Below are positions 1 through 8,744 of a stretch of DNA of 64,000 nucleotides, in pieces. How positions within the stretch are numbered: position 1 is the stretch's first letter; each line of letters starts with the position of its first letter. The stretch is from assembly GCF_003606265.1 (NCBI RefSeq), contig NZ_CP023671.1:1860001-1924000 (forward strand), given 5' to 3'. Under the pieces are notes generated by a model. The model had not been told where the DNA came from. It saw only the letters and a program-made list of their open reading frames with translations, and did no database searches. Both the position numbers and the translations under genes were made by a program. The DNA comes from Clostridium septicum (GTDB lineage Bacteria > Bacillota > Clostridia > Clostridiales > Clostridiaceae).

Positions 1-365
1 TTGTAGCAGTTCATATTTTTAGAGAGTCTAATTTATTAGATATGCTAAATAATTTAATTGCACCTTTTTCAGAATTAATAGGGTTGCCTAAAGAGGTAAC
101 ACCCCTTGTATTAGTAAAACCATTATCAGGAAGTGGGGCAATGGGAATACTTACAGATATCTTAAAAACATATGGACCAGATACAAGTATAGGATATATA
201 GCGTCAGTTATTATGGGGACTACAGAAACTATATTTTATACAATAACAGTATATTTTGGAGCTATACAAATAAAAAAAATAAGGCATACAATATGGGCAT
301 CACTTTTTGCTGAAATTACTGCTATAATAGCAGCCATATTTCTAGTAGGAGCTTTAATATTATAA
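1..365 (+). CDS. spmB: Spore maturation protein B, C-terminal part (partial at window edge)
   Basis: The frame is open from base 3 to the stop at 363-365, and no start lies in the window, so only the last ~120 residues are seen. The hydrophobic sequence has two or three membrane spans, with the nucleoside-recognition/Gate-like pattern of SpmB (PLSGSGAMG, then a TTETIFYT segment). In Bacillus and Clostridium the SpmA/SpmB pair is needed for spore core dehydration and heat resistance. spmA would be expected just upstream, outside the window. A short hairpin at 382-399 may end the transcript. The family call is from recognised motifs; SpmB is preferred to other Gate-domain proteins because of the tail length. 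Confidence 0.8.
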   Translation, partial: VAVHIFRESNLLDMLNNLIAPFSELIGLPKEVTPLVLVKPLSGSGAMGILTDILKTYGPDTSIGYIASVIMGTTETIFYTITVYFGAIQIKKIRHTIWASLFAEITAIIAAIFLVGALIL

Positions 366-381
366 TTTAAAAATATTAATT

Positions 382-399
382 AAAAGTGAAACTTTTTTT
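382..399 (+). terminator. Weak intrinsic terminator after spmB
   Basis: A 6-bp stem (AAAAGT/ACTTTT) with a 3-nt loop is followed by T residues, 17 bases after the spmB stop. The stem is A/T-rich, so efficiency is doubtful. Confidence 0.35.
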
Positions 400-514
400 A
401 CGTCTAATACGTCTAAATATATATAATAAAATTTATTAAAGGTAATATTTTTGTAATGAATTGATAATAATTACATTATATAATAAAACTATAAAATAAT
501 AGGAGGTATTAAAA

Positions 515-733
515 GTGAAATATAATAGTGATATGATATATCTATCAGATGAGGAAATTAAACGATTAACAATTTATTTAGCCTATGGAGTAGGACTAGG
601 GGTATTAAGTGGTATTTTTATGGATAACATCATATTTGGATTTTCTTTAGGTGGAGTCATATCAATTATTATTGCACTATTAATATGCTTTATTAATAAA
701 GTTTCGAAGAATACATTAGATAAAAAGAGGTGA
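515..733 (+). CDS. Small two-span membrane protein of unknown function
   Basis: It encodes 72 residues, preceded by a strong ribosome-binding site (AGGAGG, 501-506). The first ~20 residues are polar, then two hydrophobic segments follow (about residues 22-40 and 42-62), separated by a short turn, and the tail is lysine-rich. No family is recognised. The stop lies 4 bases before the start of the Crp/Fnr regulator, so the two are almost certainly cotranscribed. A role linked to the nitrosative-stress regulator next door is possible but is only an inference from position. Confidence 0.7.
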   Translation: MKYNSDMIYLSDEEIKRLTIYLAYGVGLGVLSGIFMDNIIFGFSLGGVISIIIALLICFINKVSKNTLDKKR

Positions 734-737
734 ATAA

Positions 738-1418
738 ATGAACGAATTCTTAGAAGTTATAGGAGAATGTAGTATCTTTAAAAAAATAAAAAAAGAAGAT
801 ATAAAAAACTTTATAGAAAATAGTAGTTATAAATTAGCAAGTTATGATAAAAATGATATTATAGCTGTGGAAGGTGAAGATTGTAATAGTATTGGAATAG
901 TAGTAGATGGAATTATAGAAATTCAAAATATTTATGAGAATGGTAAGAATCTTACAATTAAAAGATTTTCTAGAGGAGATGTGTTTGGCGAAGCTTTAGT
1001 TTTTTCAAAGCAACATATATATCCAGCAACTATAATATCAGTAAGTAAGAGTAAAATTCTTTTCATAAATAAGGAAAGCATAATAAATTTTTGTTTTAAA
1101 GATGTAGACTTTTTAAATAATTTTATGTGCTTATTAAGTGAAAAAATAATCATGTTAAATAATAAAATAAGAAATACCTCTTTAAAAAGCATAAGACAAA
1201 AAATATCTAACTTTTTATTAGAACAATATAATATTAGGGAAAAAACTGTTATTAATCTTAATATTAGTAAAAAGGAGTTTGCAGAAATATTAGGGATTCC
1301 AAGACCTTCATTATCCAGAGAATTAATAAATATGAAAGATGAAGGAATTATAGATTTAAACAAAAGAGAAATAAATATTTTAGATATTGATAAATTAGAA
1401 GAAATAATGTGCAAATAA
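738..1418 (+). CDS. Crp/Fnr-family transcriptional regulator (HcpR-like)
   Basis: It has 226 residues with an N-terminal cyclic-nucleotide-type beta barrel (about residues 10-120), a dimerisation helix (about 120-150) and a C-terminal Crp-type winged helix (about 155-222, core KKEFAEILGIPRPSLSREL). No cysteine cluster of the FNR type is visible at the N-terminus, which argues against an FNR-style iron-sulfur sensor. It sits immediately upstream of hcp, and the interval holds a perfect GTAAC-N4-GTTAC palindrome, so an HcpR-type regulator of nitric oxide/nitrite response genes is the best inference. The ligand is unknown. The start is ATG, with AAAGAGGTG upstream overlapping the end of the small membrane protein gene. 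Confidence 0.82.
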   Translation: MNEFLEVIGECSIFKKIKKEDIKNFIENSSYKLASYDKNDIIAVEGEDCNSIGIVVDGIIEIQNIYENGKNLTIKRFSRGDVFGEALVFSKQHIYPATIISVSKSKILFINKESIINFCFKDVDFLNNFMCLLSEKIIMLNNKIRNTSLKSIRQKISNFLLEQYNIREKTVINLNISKKEFAEILGIPRPSLSRELINMKDEGIIDLNKREINILDIDKLEEIMCK

Positions 1419-1436
1419 AATATATATTTTATTTCA

Positions 1437-1458
1437 ATCGGTAACTTATGTTACCGAT
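1437..1458. promoter_or_regulatory. Perfect palindrome, candidate Crp/Fnr (HcpR) operator of hcp
   Basis: ATCGGTAAC-TTAT-GTTACCGAT is a 9-bp perfect inverted repeat with a 4-nt centre, 66 bp before the hcp start and 18 bp after the regulator stop. The GTAAC-N4-GTTAC core has the geometry of a Crp/Fnr half-site pair. A T-rich run follows, so the same element could form an RNA hairpin that terminates the regulator transcript. Confidence 0.55.
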
Positions 1459-1523
1459 TTGTTTTTTATTATTGTCTATAATGAGGCTATAAAATTTAAA
1501 GATAATAATTTAGGAGGTTCGTT

Positions 1524-3164
1524 ATGGATAAAAAAATGTTTTGTTTTCAATGTCAAGAAGCTGCTGGGTGTACAGGATGCACAATAAAGGGTGTGTGTGG
1601 TAAAACACCTGAGTTGGCAGGATTACAAGATTTATTAATATATGTAACAAGGGGATTATCAGAGGTAACAACAAGAGCAAGAGAAGAGGGATTAGATGTT
1701 TCAAAAGAAGTTAATCACTTAGTTACAATGAATTTATTTACAACAATAACAAATGCTAATTTTGATAATTTAGTATTTTATGATAGAGTAAGAGAAACTT
1801 TAAGAGTGAAAAAACAATTATTAGCGAGATTAAATAATAAAGAAGGTTTAGGGGAAGCTGCTATTTGGGAAGCAGAAACTAATGAAGCTTTCGATATTAA
1901 AGCTAAAACTGTTGGTGTATTAGAAACTAAAAATGAAGATATTAGAAGCTTAAGAGAACTTATAACATATGGATTAAAAGGATTATCAGCTTATTTAAAA
2001 CATGCAAATGCATTAGGATATGATTCAGAAGAAATATCATCTTTTATGCAAAGTGCATTATCAAAGACAATAGATGATAAAGTAACTTTAGATGAGTATA
2101 TAGCTTTAACATTAGAAACAGGTAAGGTTGGAGTTGATGGAATGGCTTTATTAGATAAAGCTAATACAGAAACTTATGGACATCCAGAAGCAACAAAAGT
2201 AAATATAGGGGTTAGAAAGAATCCAGGGATTTTAGTGTCAGGACATGATTTAAAGGATTTAGAACAATTATTAGAACAAGCACAAGGTTCCGGTGTTGAT
2301 ATTTATACACACTCAGAAATGTTACCAGCTCATTATTATCCATCATTTAAAAAGTATGATAACTTTGTTGGGAATTATGGTAATGCATGGTGGAAACAAA
2401 AAGAGGAATTTGAGAGTTTTAATGGACCTATATTAATGACTACAAATTGTATAGTTCCACCAAAAGATTCATATAAGTCAAAATTATTTACTACAGGAGC
2501 ATCAGGATTTGAAGGGTGTAAACATATATATGCTGATGAAAATGGTAAAAAAGACTTTACTGAAATAATAGAGTTAGCTAAAAAATGTGAAGCTCCAAAA
2601 GAAATAGAGACAGGAGAAATAATAGGTGGGTTTGCTCATAATCAAGTTATGGCTGTAGCAGATAAGGTTGTAGAAGCTGTTAAAAGTGGAGCTATAAAGA
2701 AGTTCTTTGTAATGGCAGGGTGTGATGGTAGAGCTAAGTCAAGAGATTATTATACTGAATTTGCAAAGGCTTTACCAAAGGACACAATAATTTTAACGGC
2801 AGGATGTGCAAAGTATAAGTATAATAAATTACCTTTAGGAGATATTGCAGGAATTCCAAGAGTATTAGATGCAGGACAATGTAATGATTCATATTCATTA
2901 GCGTTAATAGCGTTAAAACTAAAGGAAGTATTTGAACTTGAGGATATAAATGAATTACCAATAGCTTTTAATATAGCGTGGTACGAACAAAAGGCTGTAA
3001 TAGTTCTATTATCATTATTATATCTTGGAGTTAAGAACATACACTTAGGGCCTACTTTACCAGCATTCCTTTCACCTAATGTAGCAAATGTTTTAGTTGA
3101 AAACTTTGGAATTGGTGGAATAACTAATGTAGAAAATGATATGAAAATGTTTATGGAAATGTAG
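1524..3164 (+). CDS. hcp: Hydroxylamine reductase / hybrid cluster protein
   Basis: It has 546 residues, the usual length for clostridial Hcp. The N-terminus carries the short-spaced cysteine set ([13 protein letters not shown], then VCGK) that binds the [4Fe-4S] cluster. Further cysteines ([39 protein letters not shown]) are the expected hybrid-cluster ligands. Hcp is cytoplasmic and is linked to nitric oxide, nitrite and hydroxylamine detoxification; its reaction in vivo is debated (hydroxylamine reduction or NO reduction). AGGAGG stands 7 bases before the ATG. The adjacent Crp/Fnr gene and the palindrome at 1437-1458 suggest direct control. The transcript ends at the strong hairpin 3174-3213. 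Confidence 0.96.
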   Translation: MDKKMFCFQCQEAAGCTGCTIKGVCGKTPELAGLQDLLIYVTRGLSEVTTRAREEGLDVSKEVNHLVTMNLFTTITNANFDNLVFYDRVRETLRVKKQLLARLNNKEGLGEAAIWEAETNEAFDIKAKTVGVLETKNEDIRSLRELITYGLKGLSAYLKHANALGYDSEEISSFMQSALSKTIDDKVTLDEYIALTLETGKVGVDGMALLDKANTETYGHPEATKVNIGVRKNPGILVSGHDLKDLEQLLEQAQGSGVDIYTHSEMLPAHYYPSFKKYDNFVGNYGNAWWKQKEEFESFNGPILMTTNCIVPPKDSYKSKLFTTGASGFEGCKHIYADENGKKDFTEIIELAKKCEAPKEIETGEIIGGFAHNQVMAVADKVVEAVKSGAIKKFFVMAGCDGRAKSRDYYTEFAKALPKDTIILTAGCAKYKYNKLPLGDIAGIPRVLDAGQCNDSYSLALIALKLKEVFELEDINELPIAFNIAWYEQKAVIVLLSLLYLGVKNIHLGPTLPAFLSPNVANVLVENFGIGGITNVENDMKMFMEM

Positions 3165-3173
3165 TTATAAATC

Positions 3174-3213
3174 AAAAATAGAGTTAATATGGTAACATAT
3201 TAACTCTATTTTT
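3174..3213. terminator. Bidirectional intrinsic terminator between hcp and the symporter gene
   Basis: An 18-bp perfect stem (AAAAATAGAGTTAATATG and its complement) has a GTAA loop and T runs on both strands. It lies between convergent stops at 3164 and 3231. Confidence 0.9.
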
Positions 3214-3230
3214 ATGATAAAAATAAAATT

Positions 3231-4442
3231 TTAATTTGTAGATTCTAAACTATCATTATTTGAATCTTTTGATACTGTCAAGTTAAATTTATTTTTTAAT
3301 GAATCAACTATAATAGCAATTGCATTATCTCCTGACACGTTACAAGCAGTTCCGAAACTATCTTGAGTTATATATAAAGCAATCATTAAAGCAATTTGAG
3401 GTTCAGAGAAACCTAAAACACTTTGTAATACTCCTAATGCTGCCATTACAGCACCACCAGGAACTCCTGGTGCAGCTACCATAGTGACTCCTAGCATAGC
3501 TATGAAAGTTATCATTTTTCCTAAATCAGGAGTTACATTATTAAGTAACATTACTGCTACCGCACAACAAGTAAGCGTTATAGTACTACCAGATAGATGA
3601 ATAGTAGCACCCAAAGGAACAACAAATTCTCTAACTTCTTTAGAAACTTTATTTTTTTCAGCGCATTGTAAATTTACAGGTATTGTTGCAGCTGAACTTT
3701 GTGTGCCTAGAGCTGTTAAGTAGCCAGGTATTTGATTCTTAAGTACTGAAGGTAAATTCTTTTTACCTAAAATACTAGCAATTAAAAATTGTAAAAACAT
3801 CATTGTAAAGTGTAAAGCAAGTATTACTAAAAATACCTTCCAGAAAACAGATAATATACTCTTGACTTCTCCAGCAAATGTCATATTTGCAAAAATTCCT
3901 AGTATATGAATAGGTAAAAGTGGTATTATAAGATTCTTTATTGTTAATTCAACTATTTGTTGAAATTCATTAGCCATATTATAAAGAGCTTTTCCCTTTA
4001 GAGATGATATTCCAAGTCCTAATAAGAATGCGAAAATTAAAGCTGTCATTACAGACATTATAGGTGGAATATCAACTACAAATAATGCAGGTACTAATTT
4101 ATCTTCAGGATTAGAAGCATTACTTAATGAACTAGATGTGTGTATAAATAATGGGAAAAATTTTGATGCCACTAAGAAAGCTAAAAATCCTGCAACTAAA
4201 GTAGATATATATGCAATACCAGTAGTTAAACCAAGCATTTTACCGGCCCCTTTTCCTAAATCTGCAATTCCACAAACAACGAAGCCAACAATTATTAAAG
4301 GAATCATAAATCCTAAGAAATTACCAAATATTGAGTTAAAAGTAGCTAAAACCCCGATAACCCCCTTAGGACAGAAAGATCCAATAATTATACCTAAAAT
4401 AATTGCTAATATTAATTTGGGTATAAGTCCTAATTTTTTCAT
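3231..4442 (-). CDS. Dicarboxylate/amino acid:cation symporter (DAACS family)
   Basis: It has 403 residues and about eight hydrophobic spans. Family signatures are seen: a serine-rich re-entrant segment (ALGTQSSAATIPVNL), the conserved PLGATIHLSGSTI block, and near the C-terminus a QDSFGTACNVSGDNA motif that holds substrate-binding residues. Members use Na+ or H+ to import glutamate, aspartate, serine/threonine or C4-dicarboxylates; the exact substrate cannot be read here. It resembles SstT/GltP-type proteins of Firmicutes. The start is ATG with AAAGGGGGA upstream. It is monocistronic: convergent with hcp and divergent from the ACT-domain gene. Confidence 0.88.
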   Translation of the reverse strand: MKKLGLIPKLILAIILGIIIGSFCPKGVIGVLATFNSIFGNFLGFMIPLIIVGFVVCGIADLGKGAGKMLGLTTGIAYISTLVAGFLAFLVASKFFPLFIHTSSSLSNASNPEDKLVPALFVVDIPPIMSVMTALIFAFLLGLGISSLKGKALYNMANEFQQIVELTIKNLIIPLLPIHILGIFANMTFAGEVKSILSVFWKVFLVILALHFTMMFLQFLIASILGKKNLPSVLKNQIPGYLTALGTQSSAATIPVNLQCAEKNKVSKEVREFVVPLGATIHLSGSTITLTCCAVAVMLLNNVTPDLGKMITFIAMLGVTMVAAPGVPGGAVMAALGVLQSVLGFSEPQIALMIALYITQDSFGTACNVSGDNAIAIIVDSLKNKFNLTVSKDSNNDSLESTN

Positions 4443-4572
4443 ATAAAGCGTCCCCCTTTAGTAAAACATTTATAATTTAATGGTAGTATATCAGAAAAAA
4501 CCAATTAGAAAAGTATAAATGATAATAAAGAGATTAATAGAGAGAATTAAAGAAAAATAATGAGAGGGACAA

Positions 4573-4611
4573 GAAAATATTCTTTAAAGCCTTTAAAGAG
4601 GCTATATTTTC
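4573..4611. repeat. Nested inverted repeats in the leader of the ACT-domain gene
   Basis: The outer arms GAAAATAT/ATATTTTC enclose a perfect 9-bp repeat, TCTTTAAAG-C-CTTTAAAGA. An alternative inner stem (AGCCT 4588-4592 with AGGCT 4599-4603) is mutually exclusive with it. It sits ~100 bp before the gene at 4711; no riboswitch class is recognised. Confidence 0.4.
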
Positions 4612-4710
4612 CCTAAAACAAGTTATATAATTATTGATAATAAAACAAATTTCCAAAAGTGTTTATCTGGGGCAATCATATATTAAATTTTATATTAAGG
4701 TGGTGTTTAT

Positions 4711-5151
4711 GTGGCTGGTGAAAAATATTATATAATAAGTGAGAAGGCATTGCCAGAAGCATTCAAAAAAGTTATAGAAGTTAAGGAATTATTATTTACT
4801 GGAAAAGCAAAAGATATTAGTGATGCAGTTAAACAAACTAATATAAGTAGGAGCACTTATTATAAATATAAAGACGATATATTTCCTATGTCAGAGGGGA
4901 TACACAGTAAAAAAATAACCTTAGTAGTATTATTATCTCATGAAGCGGGAACTTTATCTAAGGTGCTAGATTGTATAGCTTTTAATAAGGGGAATATAAT
5001 AACAATAAATCAAGATATACCTATAAACATGGCGGCAAATGTAACAATAACATTAGATATATCAAATATGAAAAAGGATTTAAAACAGTTAGTTAATATA
5101 TTAAGATCATTGCCTAATGTTGTTAGTGTAAAACTTTTAGCCATGGAATAA
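4711..5151 (+). CDS. ACT-domain protein, PheB-like (UPF0735 family)
   Basis: It has 146 residues. The first ~70 form a small helix-turn-helix-like module (DAVKQTNISRSTYYKYKDDIF). The last ~75 are an ACT domain (KITLVVLLSHEAGTLSKVLDCIA ... SLPNVVSVKLL), the small-ligand-binding fold of amino acid regulators. The family is called PheB-like for historical reasons; the name does not prove chorismate mutase activity. The start is GTG with AAGGTGGTG upstream; an ATG two bases earlier is out of frame. The stop lies 21 bases before the M24 peptidase start, with no terminator between, so cotranscription is likely. A regulatory role in amino acid metabolism is inferred. Confidence 0.8.
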   Translation: MAGEKYYIISEKALPEAFKKVIEVKELLFTGKAKDISDAVKQTNISRSTYYKYKDDIFPMSEGIHSKKITLVVLLSHEAGTLSKVLDCIAFNKGNIITINQDIPINMAANVTITLDISNMKKDLKQLVNILRSLPNVVSVKLLAME

Positions 5152-5172
5152 ATACTTAAGGATGTGAATAGA

Positions 5173-6441
5173 ATGAATAAGCAATTCTATAAAGTAAACA
5201 GAGAGAAAGTTCTTAAAGAAATAAAAGATAATTCATTAGTAATATTATTTGCAGGAAATGCGCCTAAAAAAACAGCTGATGAAAAGTATCCTTTTACACC
5301 AAATAGAAATTTTTATTATTTAACAGGAATTGATGAAGAAGAACACATTTTATTAATGAGTAAAATTAATGGAAATATAAAGTCAACTTTATTTATAAAA
5401 GAGATAGACCCGATTTTAGAAAAGTGGCAAGGAAAATCTGTGAGAAAAGATGAAGCTTTTGAAATATCAGATGTTGATGAAGTTGAATACCTAGGAAGTT
5501 TTAAAAATGTATTACATAAAATAATAACTTCAAGGGAAGACTTTAATGTATATCTAGATTTAGAAAAGGACAGCTATAATTCACCAGAAACCCTTGCAGA
5601 AAATATTTCATGGGAAATATTTAAGAAGTATCCACAGGTAAATATTAAAAATATTTATAGGATAATAAGTAAATTTAGATTAGTAAAAAGCGAAGAGGAA
5701 ATCCAAAGAATACAAAAAGCAATAGATATAACAATTGAGGGTGTAAAAAATCTTATGAAGATATGTACACCAGGAATGAAAGAATATGAATTAGAAGCAT
5801 ATTTTGATTTAACATGCAAAACTAAAGGGGTTAGGGATTTTGCTTTTAAAACTATTGCAGCTTCAGGTAAAAATGCAGCAGTACTTCATTATGTAGATAA
5901 TAACTCAGAAATAAAGGATGGGCAATTAATACTATTTGATTTAGGTGCTCAATATAATTATTATAATGGGGATATATCAAGAACATTTCCTGTTAATGGT
6001 AAATTTACAGAGAGACAAAAAGATGTTTATAATTCAGTCTTAAGAGTTAATGAAAGGGTTATTAAATCAATGAAGCCAGGTGTTAGTTTTATTGAACTTA
6101 ATAAACAAGCTAGAAAATGGATAGCAGAAGAGTGCATTAAACTTGGTTTAATAGAAAAAGAAGAAGAAGTATCAAAGTACTATTATCATAGTATAGGTCA
6201 TAGTTTAGGAATGGATACACATGATATAGAACCTCCTAATAGAGATGTAATATTTGAGGCAGGAATGGTATATACAGTTGAACCAGGAATATATATAGAA
6301 GACGAATCTATAGGAATTAGAATCGAAGATGATGTATTAATAACGGAAGATGCTTGCGAAGTGTTAACTAAGGACATGATAAAAACTGTTGAAGATATAG
6401 AAGAATTTATGTTAAATAATAAAAATACACTACAGTTTTAA
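5173..6441 (+). CDS. Xaa-Pro aminopeptidase, M24B family (PepP-like)
   Basis: It encodes 422 residues from the ATG at 5173, which has AAGGAT 9 bases upstream; the in-frame GTG at 5164 would abut that site. An N-terminal aminopeptidase P domain (about 1-140, TPNRNFYYLTGIDE) is followed by a pita-bread M24 domain. All five metal ligands are visible: two aspartates (LFDLGAQYNYYNGDISRTF), a histidine (SIGHSLGMDTHD) and two glutamates (VEPGIYIE and RIEDDVL). It should remove N-terminal residues before proline in the cytoplasm. It is one of three M24 peptidases in the window (also at 8745 and 53294). Confidence 0.9.
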   Translation: MNKQFYKVNREKVLKEIKDNSLVILFAGNAPKKTADEKYPFTPNRNFYYLTGIDEEEHILLMSKINGNIKSTLFIKEIDPILEKWQGKSVRKDEAFEISDVDEVEYLGSFKNVLHKIITSREDFNVYLDLEKDSYNSPETLAENISWEIFKKYPQVNIKNIYRIISKFRLVKSEEEIQRIQKAIDITIEGVKNLMKICTPGMKEYELEAYFDLTCKTKGVRDFAFKTIAASGKNAAVLHYVDNNSEIKDGQLILFDLGAQYNYYNGDISRTFPVNGKFTERQKDVYNSVLRVNERVIKSMKPGVSFIELNKQARKWIAEECIKLGLIEKEEEVSKYYYHSIGHSLGMDTHDIEPPNRDVIFEAGMVYTVEPGIYIEDESIGIRIEDDVLITEDACEVLTKDMIKTVEDIEEFMLNNKNTLQF

Positions 6442-6556
6442 TAAAAAAGACTTTATAACATTAGTAAGTAAATAAAAAATATTCAGATTTTTTACGGAAT
6501 ACTATTGCATTAAATAATTAATGCTTGTATAATCAAATCATAAGTGAATAACGGCA

Positions 6557-6723
6557 AGGGTAGAGGCGCAATATTTAATAGTACTATTGATGAGATAAGC
6601 ACTATGACTCAATAGGAAAGGAAATATTGCCGAAGCATACAACTGATGCTTTAAAGTTGTATAGCTGGGGTTGCATAAAATATGTGTAACACTGTCACAA
6701 ATAATGTTTGTGGTGAGCTATCA
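6557..6723 (+). ncRNA. Lysine riboswitch (L-box)
   Basis: Conserved L-box blocks appear in order: GGTAGAGGCGC, GGAAAGGAAATATTGCCGAAGC, GCTGGGGTTGCA, ACTGTCAC and GAGCTATC. The 5' GGTAG and the 3' CTATC pair to close P1. The five-way-junction layout and length (~167 nt) fit the class. It lies in the 426-base gap before the transporter at 6868 and is followed by a terminator, so it should switch transcription off when lysine is abundant. The first ~110 bases of the gap (6442-6550) are AT-rich and presumably hold the promoter. Confidence 0.93.
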
Positions 6724-6760
6724 TTTAAGGATGTTTTTAATATAGTAGTGAAAATATATT

Positions 6761-6793
6761 AGAGCCTTGAGTGAAAACTCAAGGCTCTTTTTT
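6761..6793 (+). terminator. Terminator of the lysine riboswitch expression platform
   Basis: A 12-bp stem AGAGCCTTGAGT/ACTCAAGGCTCT with a GAAA loop and a T6 run lies 37 bases after the aptamer and 75 bases before the gene. Confidence 0.9.
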
Positions 6794-6867
6794 AATAGAA
6801 AATAAAAATATTTAATTAAGCTGCCCTTTAAGTATTCACAATAAGATATAAAAAGGGGGACTTAAAT

Positions 6868-8610
6868 ATGAAAAACAATAAAAATTTTAGAGTATTTTTA
6901 ATGACTATATTGATGTTAATTATGTCAACATCAGTAGTCTTTGCGTCAGAAGTTGATGCAGTAACTAATAATGCAGAGCATTATGGAATTTTAACATTAA
7001 TACCACCAATAGTAGCTATAATATTAGCTTTCCTAACAAAAAATGTAATAATATCATTGTTTATAGGTATTTTATCAGGGAGTTTTCTTATAAAATTGAT
7101 AGATCATTCATTATTTAGTGCACTTATTCAATCTTTCTTAGATTTTGTATCAAGAGCGTTAAATTCATTAGCAGATCCATGGAATGCAGGTATTATACTT
7201 CAAGTTTTAGTTATAGGAGGTGTAATTCATTTAGTAGCTAAAATGGGGGGAGCTAAAGCTGTAGCAGAGGCTTTAGCAAGAAAAGCTAAAAATGCTAGAA
7301 GTACACAATTAGTAACATTGTTATTGGGGATTGCAGTATTTTTTGATGACTATGCAAACTCATTAATAGTTGGACCTATAATGAAGCCTGTAGCTGATAA
7401 AATGAGAATATCAAGAGAAAGATTGGCATTTATTATAGATGCTACGGCAGCACCTATTGCAGGACTTGCAATTATTTCTACATGGATAGGACTTGAGGTT
7501 GGTTTAATAAACGATGCTTTTACAAATGGAATTGGGCAACAAGTAGATGCCTTTGGGGTATTTCTGCAAACTATACCATATAGATTTTATAATATACTAA
7601 TAATATTCTTTGTATTTATTACTTCATTCTTATTAAAAGATTTTGGTCCTATGTATAAGGCTGAGATTGAAGCAAGAAGAAGAGATTTAAAGGCAGAAAA
7701 AGAGGTAGCAGCAGATAATAATAAAATAGATAATTCAGAGTTAGAACCAAAGGAAGGGATTAAGCTTAGTATATGGAATGCTATAATTCCAATTGGAACC
7801 TTGATAATTACAGCATTAATTTGCTTCTATTTTAGTGGATATTCATCAATAATGGCTGGAGAAGATATAGCTCTTCAACAATTAATGGGTAATTCACCAT
7901 TTTCATTATCAGCTATACAACAAGCTTTTAGTGCATCAGATGCATCAGTTGCCTTATTCCAATCAGCATTAGTTGCTAGTATAGTTACTATAATTATGGG
8001 AGTTTTAAAAGGGATATTTACTTTATCAGAAGCTATAGATACTTGGATAGATGGAATGAAGCCATTACTTATAACTGGAGTTATACTAATACTTGCTTGG
8101 TCATTAAGTTCAGTAATTAAAGAGTTAGGTACAGCAAAATATTTAGTATCATTATTATCAGGGACATTACCATATTTCCTATTACCAAGTTTAATATTTA
8201 TTCTTGGAGCAGTAATATCATTTGCTACTGGAACAGCATATGGAACTATGGGGATATTAATGCCACTTGCTATTCCATTAGCATTTTCAATAAATACAGA
8301 CATGGGATATGTAATAGTAAGTGCAAGTGCAGTGTTAACTGGAGCTATATTTGGTGACCACTGTTCGCCTATATCAGATACAACAATATTATCCTCTATG
8401 GGATCTGGGTGTAATCATATAGATCACGTTAAAACTCAAATGCCATATGCATTATTTGTTGCAGTTATTACAATAGTATTTGGGTATATACCGGCAGGAT
8501 TCGGTTTAGCATGGTATATAGTTTTACCAATAGCTTTATTAGCAGTATATATAGGAGTTCAGATATTAGGAAAAAAAGTAGATTCTGTAACAAATAAACA
8601 ATTATTATAA
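6868..8610 (+). CDS. NhaC-family antiporter-like protein, probable lysine transporter (LysW-like)
   Basis: It has 580 residues and about 11-13 hydrophobic spans. An N-terminal signal-like segment (about 5-27) comes before the transporter core. NhaC-superfamily features include GIAVFFDDYANSLIVGP, a central polar loop (about 255-300, rich in K/E) and a C-terminal GDHCSPISDTT motif. Members are Na+/H+ antiporters, but lysine-riboswitch-linked NhaC proteins have been proposed as lysine transporters (LysW) from comparative genomics. The leader here is a clear L-box with terminator, so lysine uptake is inferred. AAAAAGGGGGA precedes the ATG. It is monocistronic, ending at the hairpin 8623-8653. Confidence 0.85.
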   Translation: MKNNKNFRVFLMTILMLIMSTSVVFASEVDAVTNNAEHYGILTLIPPIVAIILAFLTKNVIISLFIGILSGSFLIKLIDHSLFSALIQSFLDFVSRALNSLADPWNAGIILQVLVIGGVIHLVAKMGGAKAVAEALARKAKNARSTQLVTLLLGIAVFFDDYANSLIVGPIMKPVADKMRISRERLAFIIDATAAPIAGLAIISTWIGLEVGLINDAFTNGIGQQVDAFGVFLQTIPYRFYNILIIFFVFITSFLLKDFGPMYKAEIEARRRDLKAEKEVAADNNKIDNSELEPKEGIKLSIWNAIIPIGTLIITALICFYFSGYSSIMAGEDIALQQLMGNSPFSLSAIQQAFSASDASVALFQSALVASIVTIIMGVLKGIFTLSEAIDTWIDGMKPLLITGVILILAWSLSSVIKELGTAKYLVSLLSGTLPYFLLPSLIFILGAVISFATGTAYGTMGILMPLAIPLAFSINTDMGYVIVSASAVLTGAIFGDHCSPISDTTILSSMGSGCNHIDHVKTQMPYALFVAVITIVFGYIPAGFGLAWYIVLPIALLAVYIGVQILGKKVDSVTNKQLL

Positions 8611-8622
8611 AAATTAGTTTTG

Positions 8623-8653
8623 AAAAGCTAGAATATTTATTCTAGCTTTTTTA
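8623..8653 (+). terminator. Intrinsic terminator after the lysine-riboswitch transporter
   Basis: An 11-bp stem (AAAAGCTAGAA/TTCTAGCTTTT) with a 6-nt loop and a T tail starts 12 bases after the stop. Confidence 0.88.
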
Positions 8654-8744
8654 TTTTAATAGATAATTAATAGATAAAAATAGTTGAATATTCGTAATAT
8701 ATTGTATAATCTATATAGATATAAGAAGAAAGGGGTAAAAAGAA

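Noticed and set aside
932..1414. Minus-strand frame opposite the Crp/Fnr gene
   Set aside because: It has low-complexity hydrophobic sequence typical of antisense shadows in AT-rich DNA, and the plus-strand gene has clear domains.
2734..3175. Two minus-strand frames opposite hcp
   Set aside because: They overlap a well-supported hcp gene, have no ribosome-binding site and match no domain.
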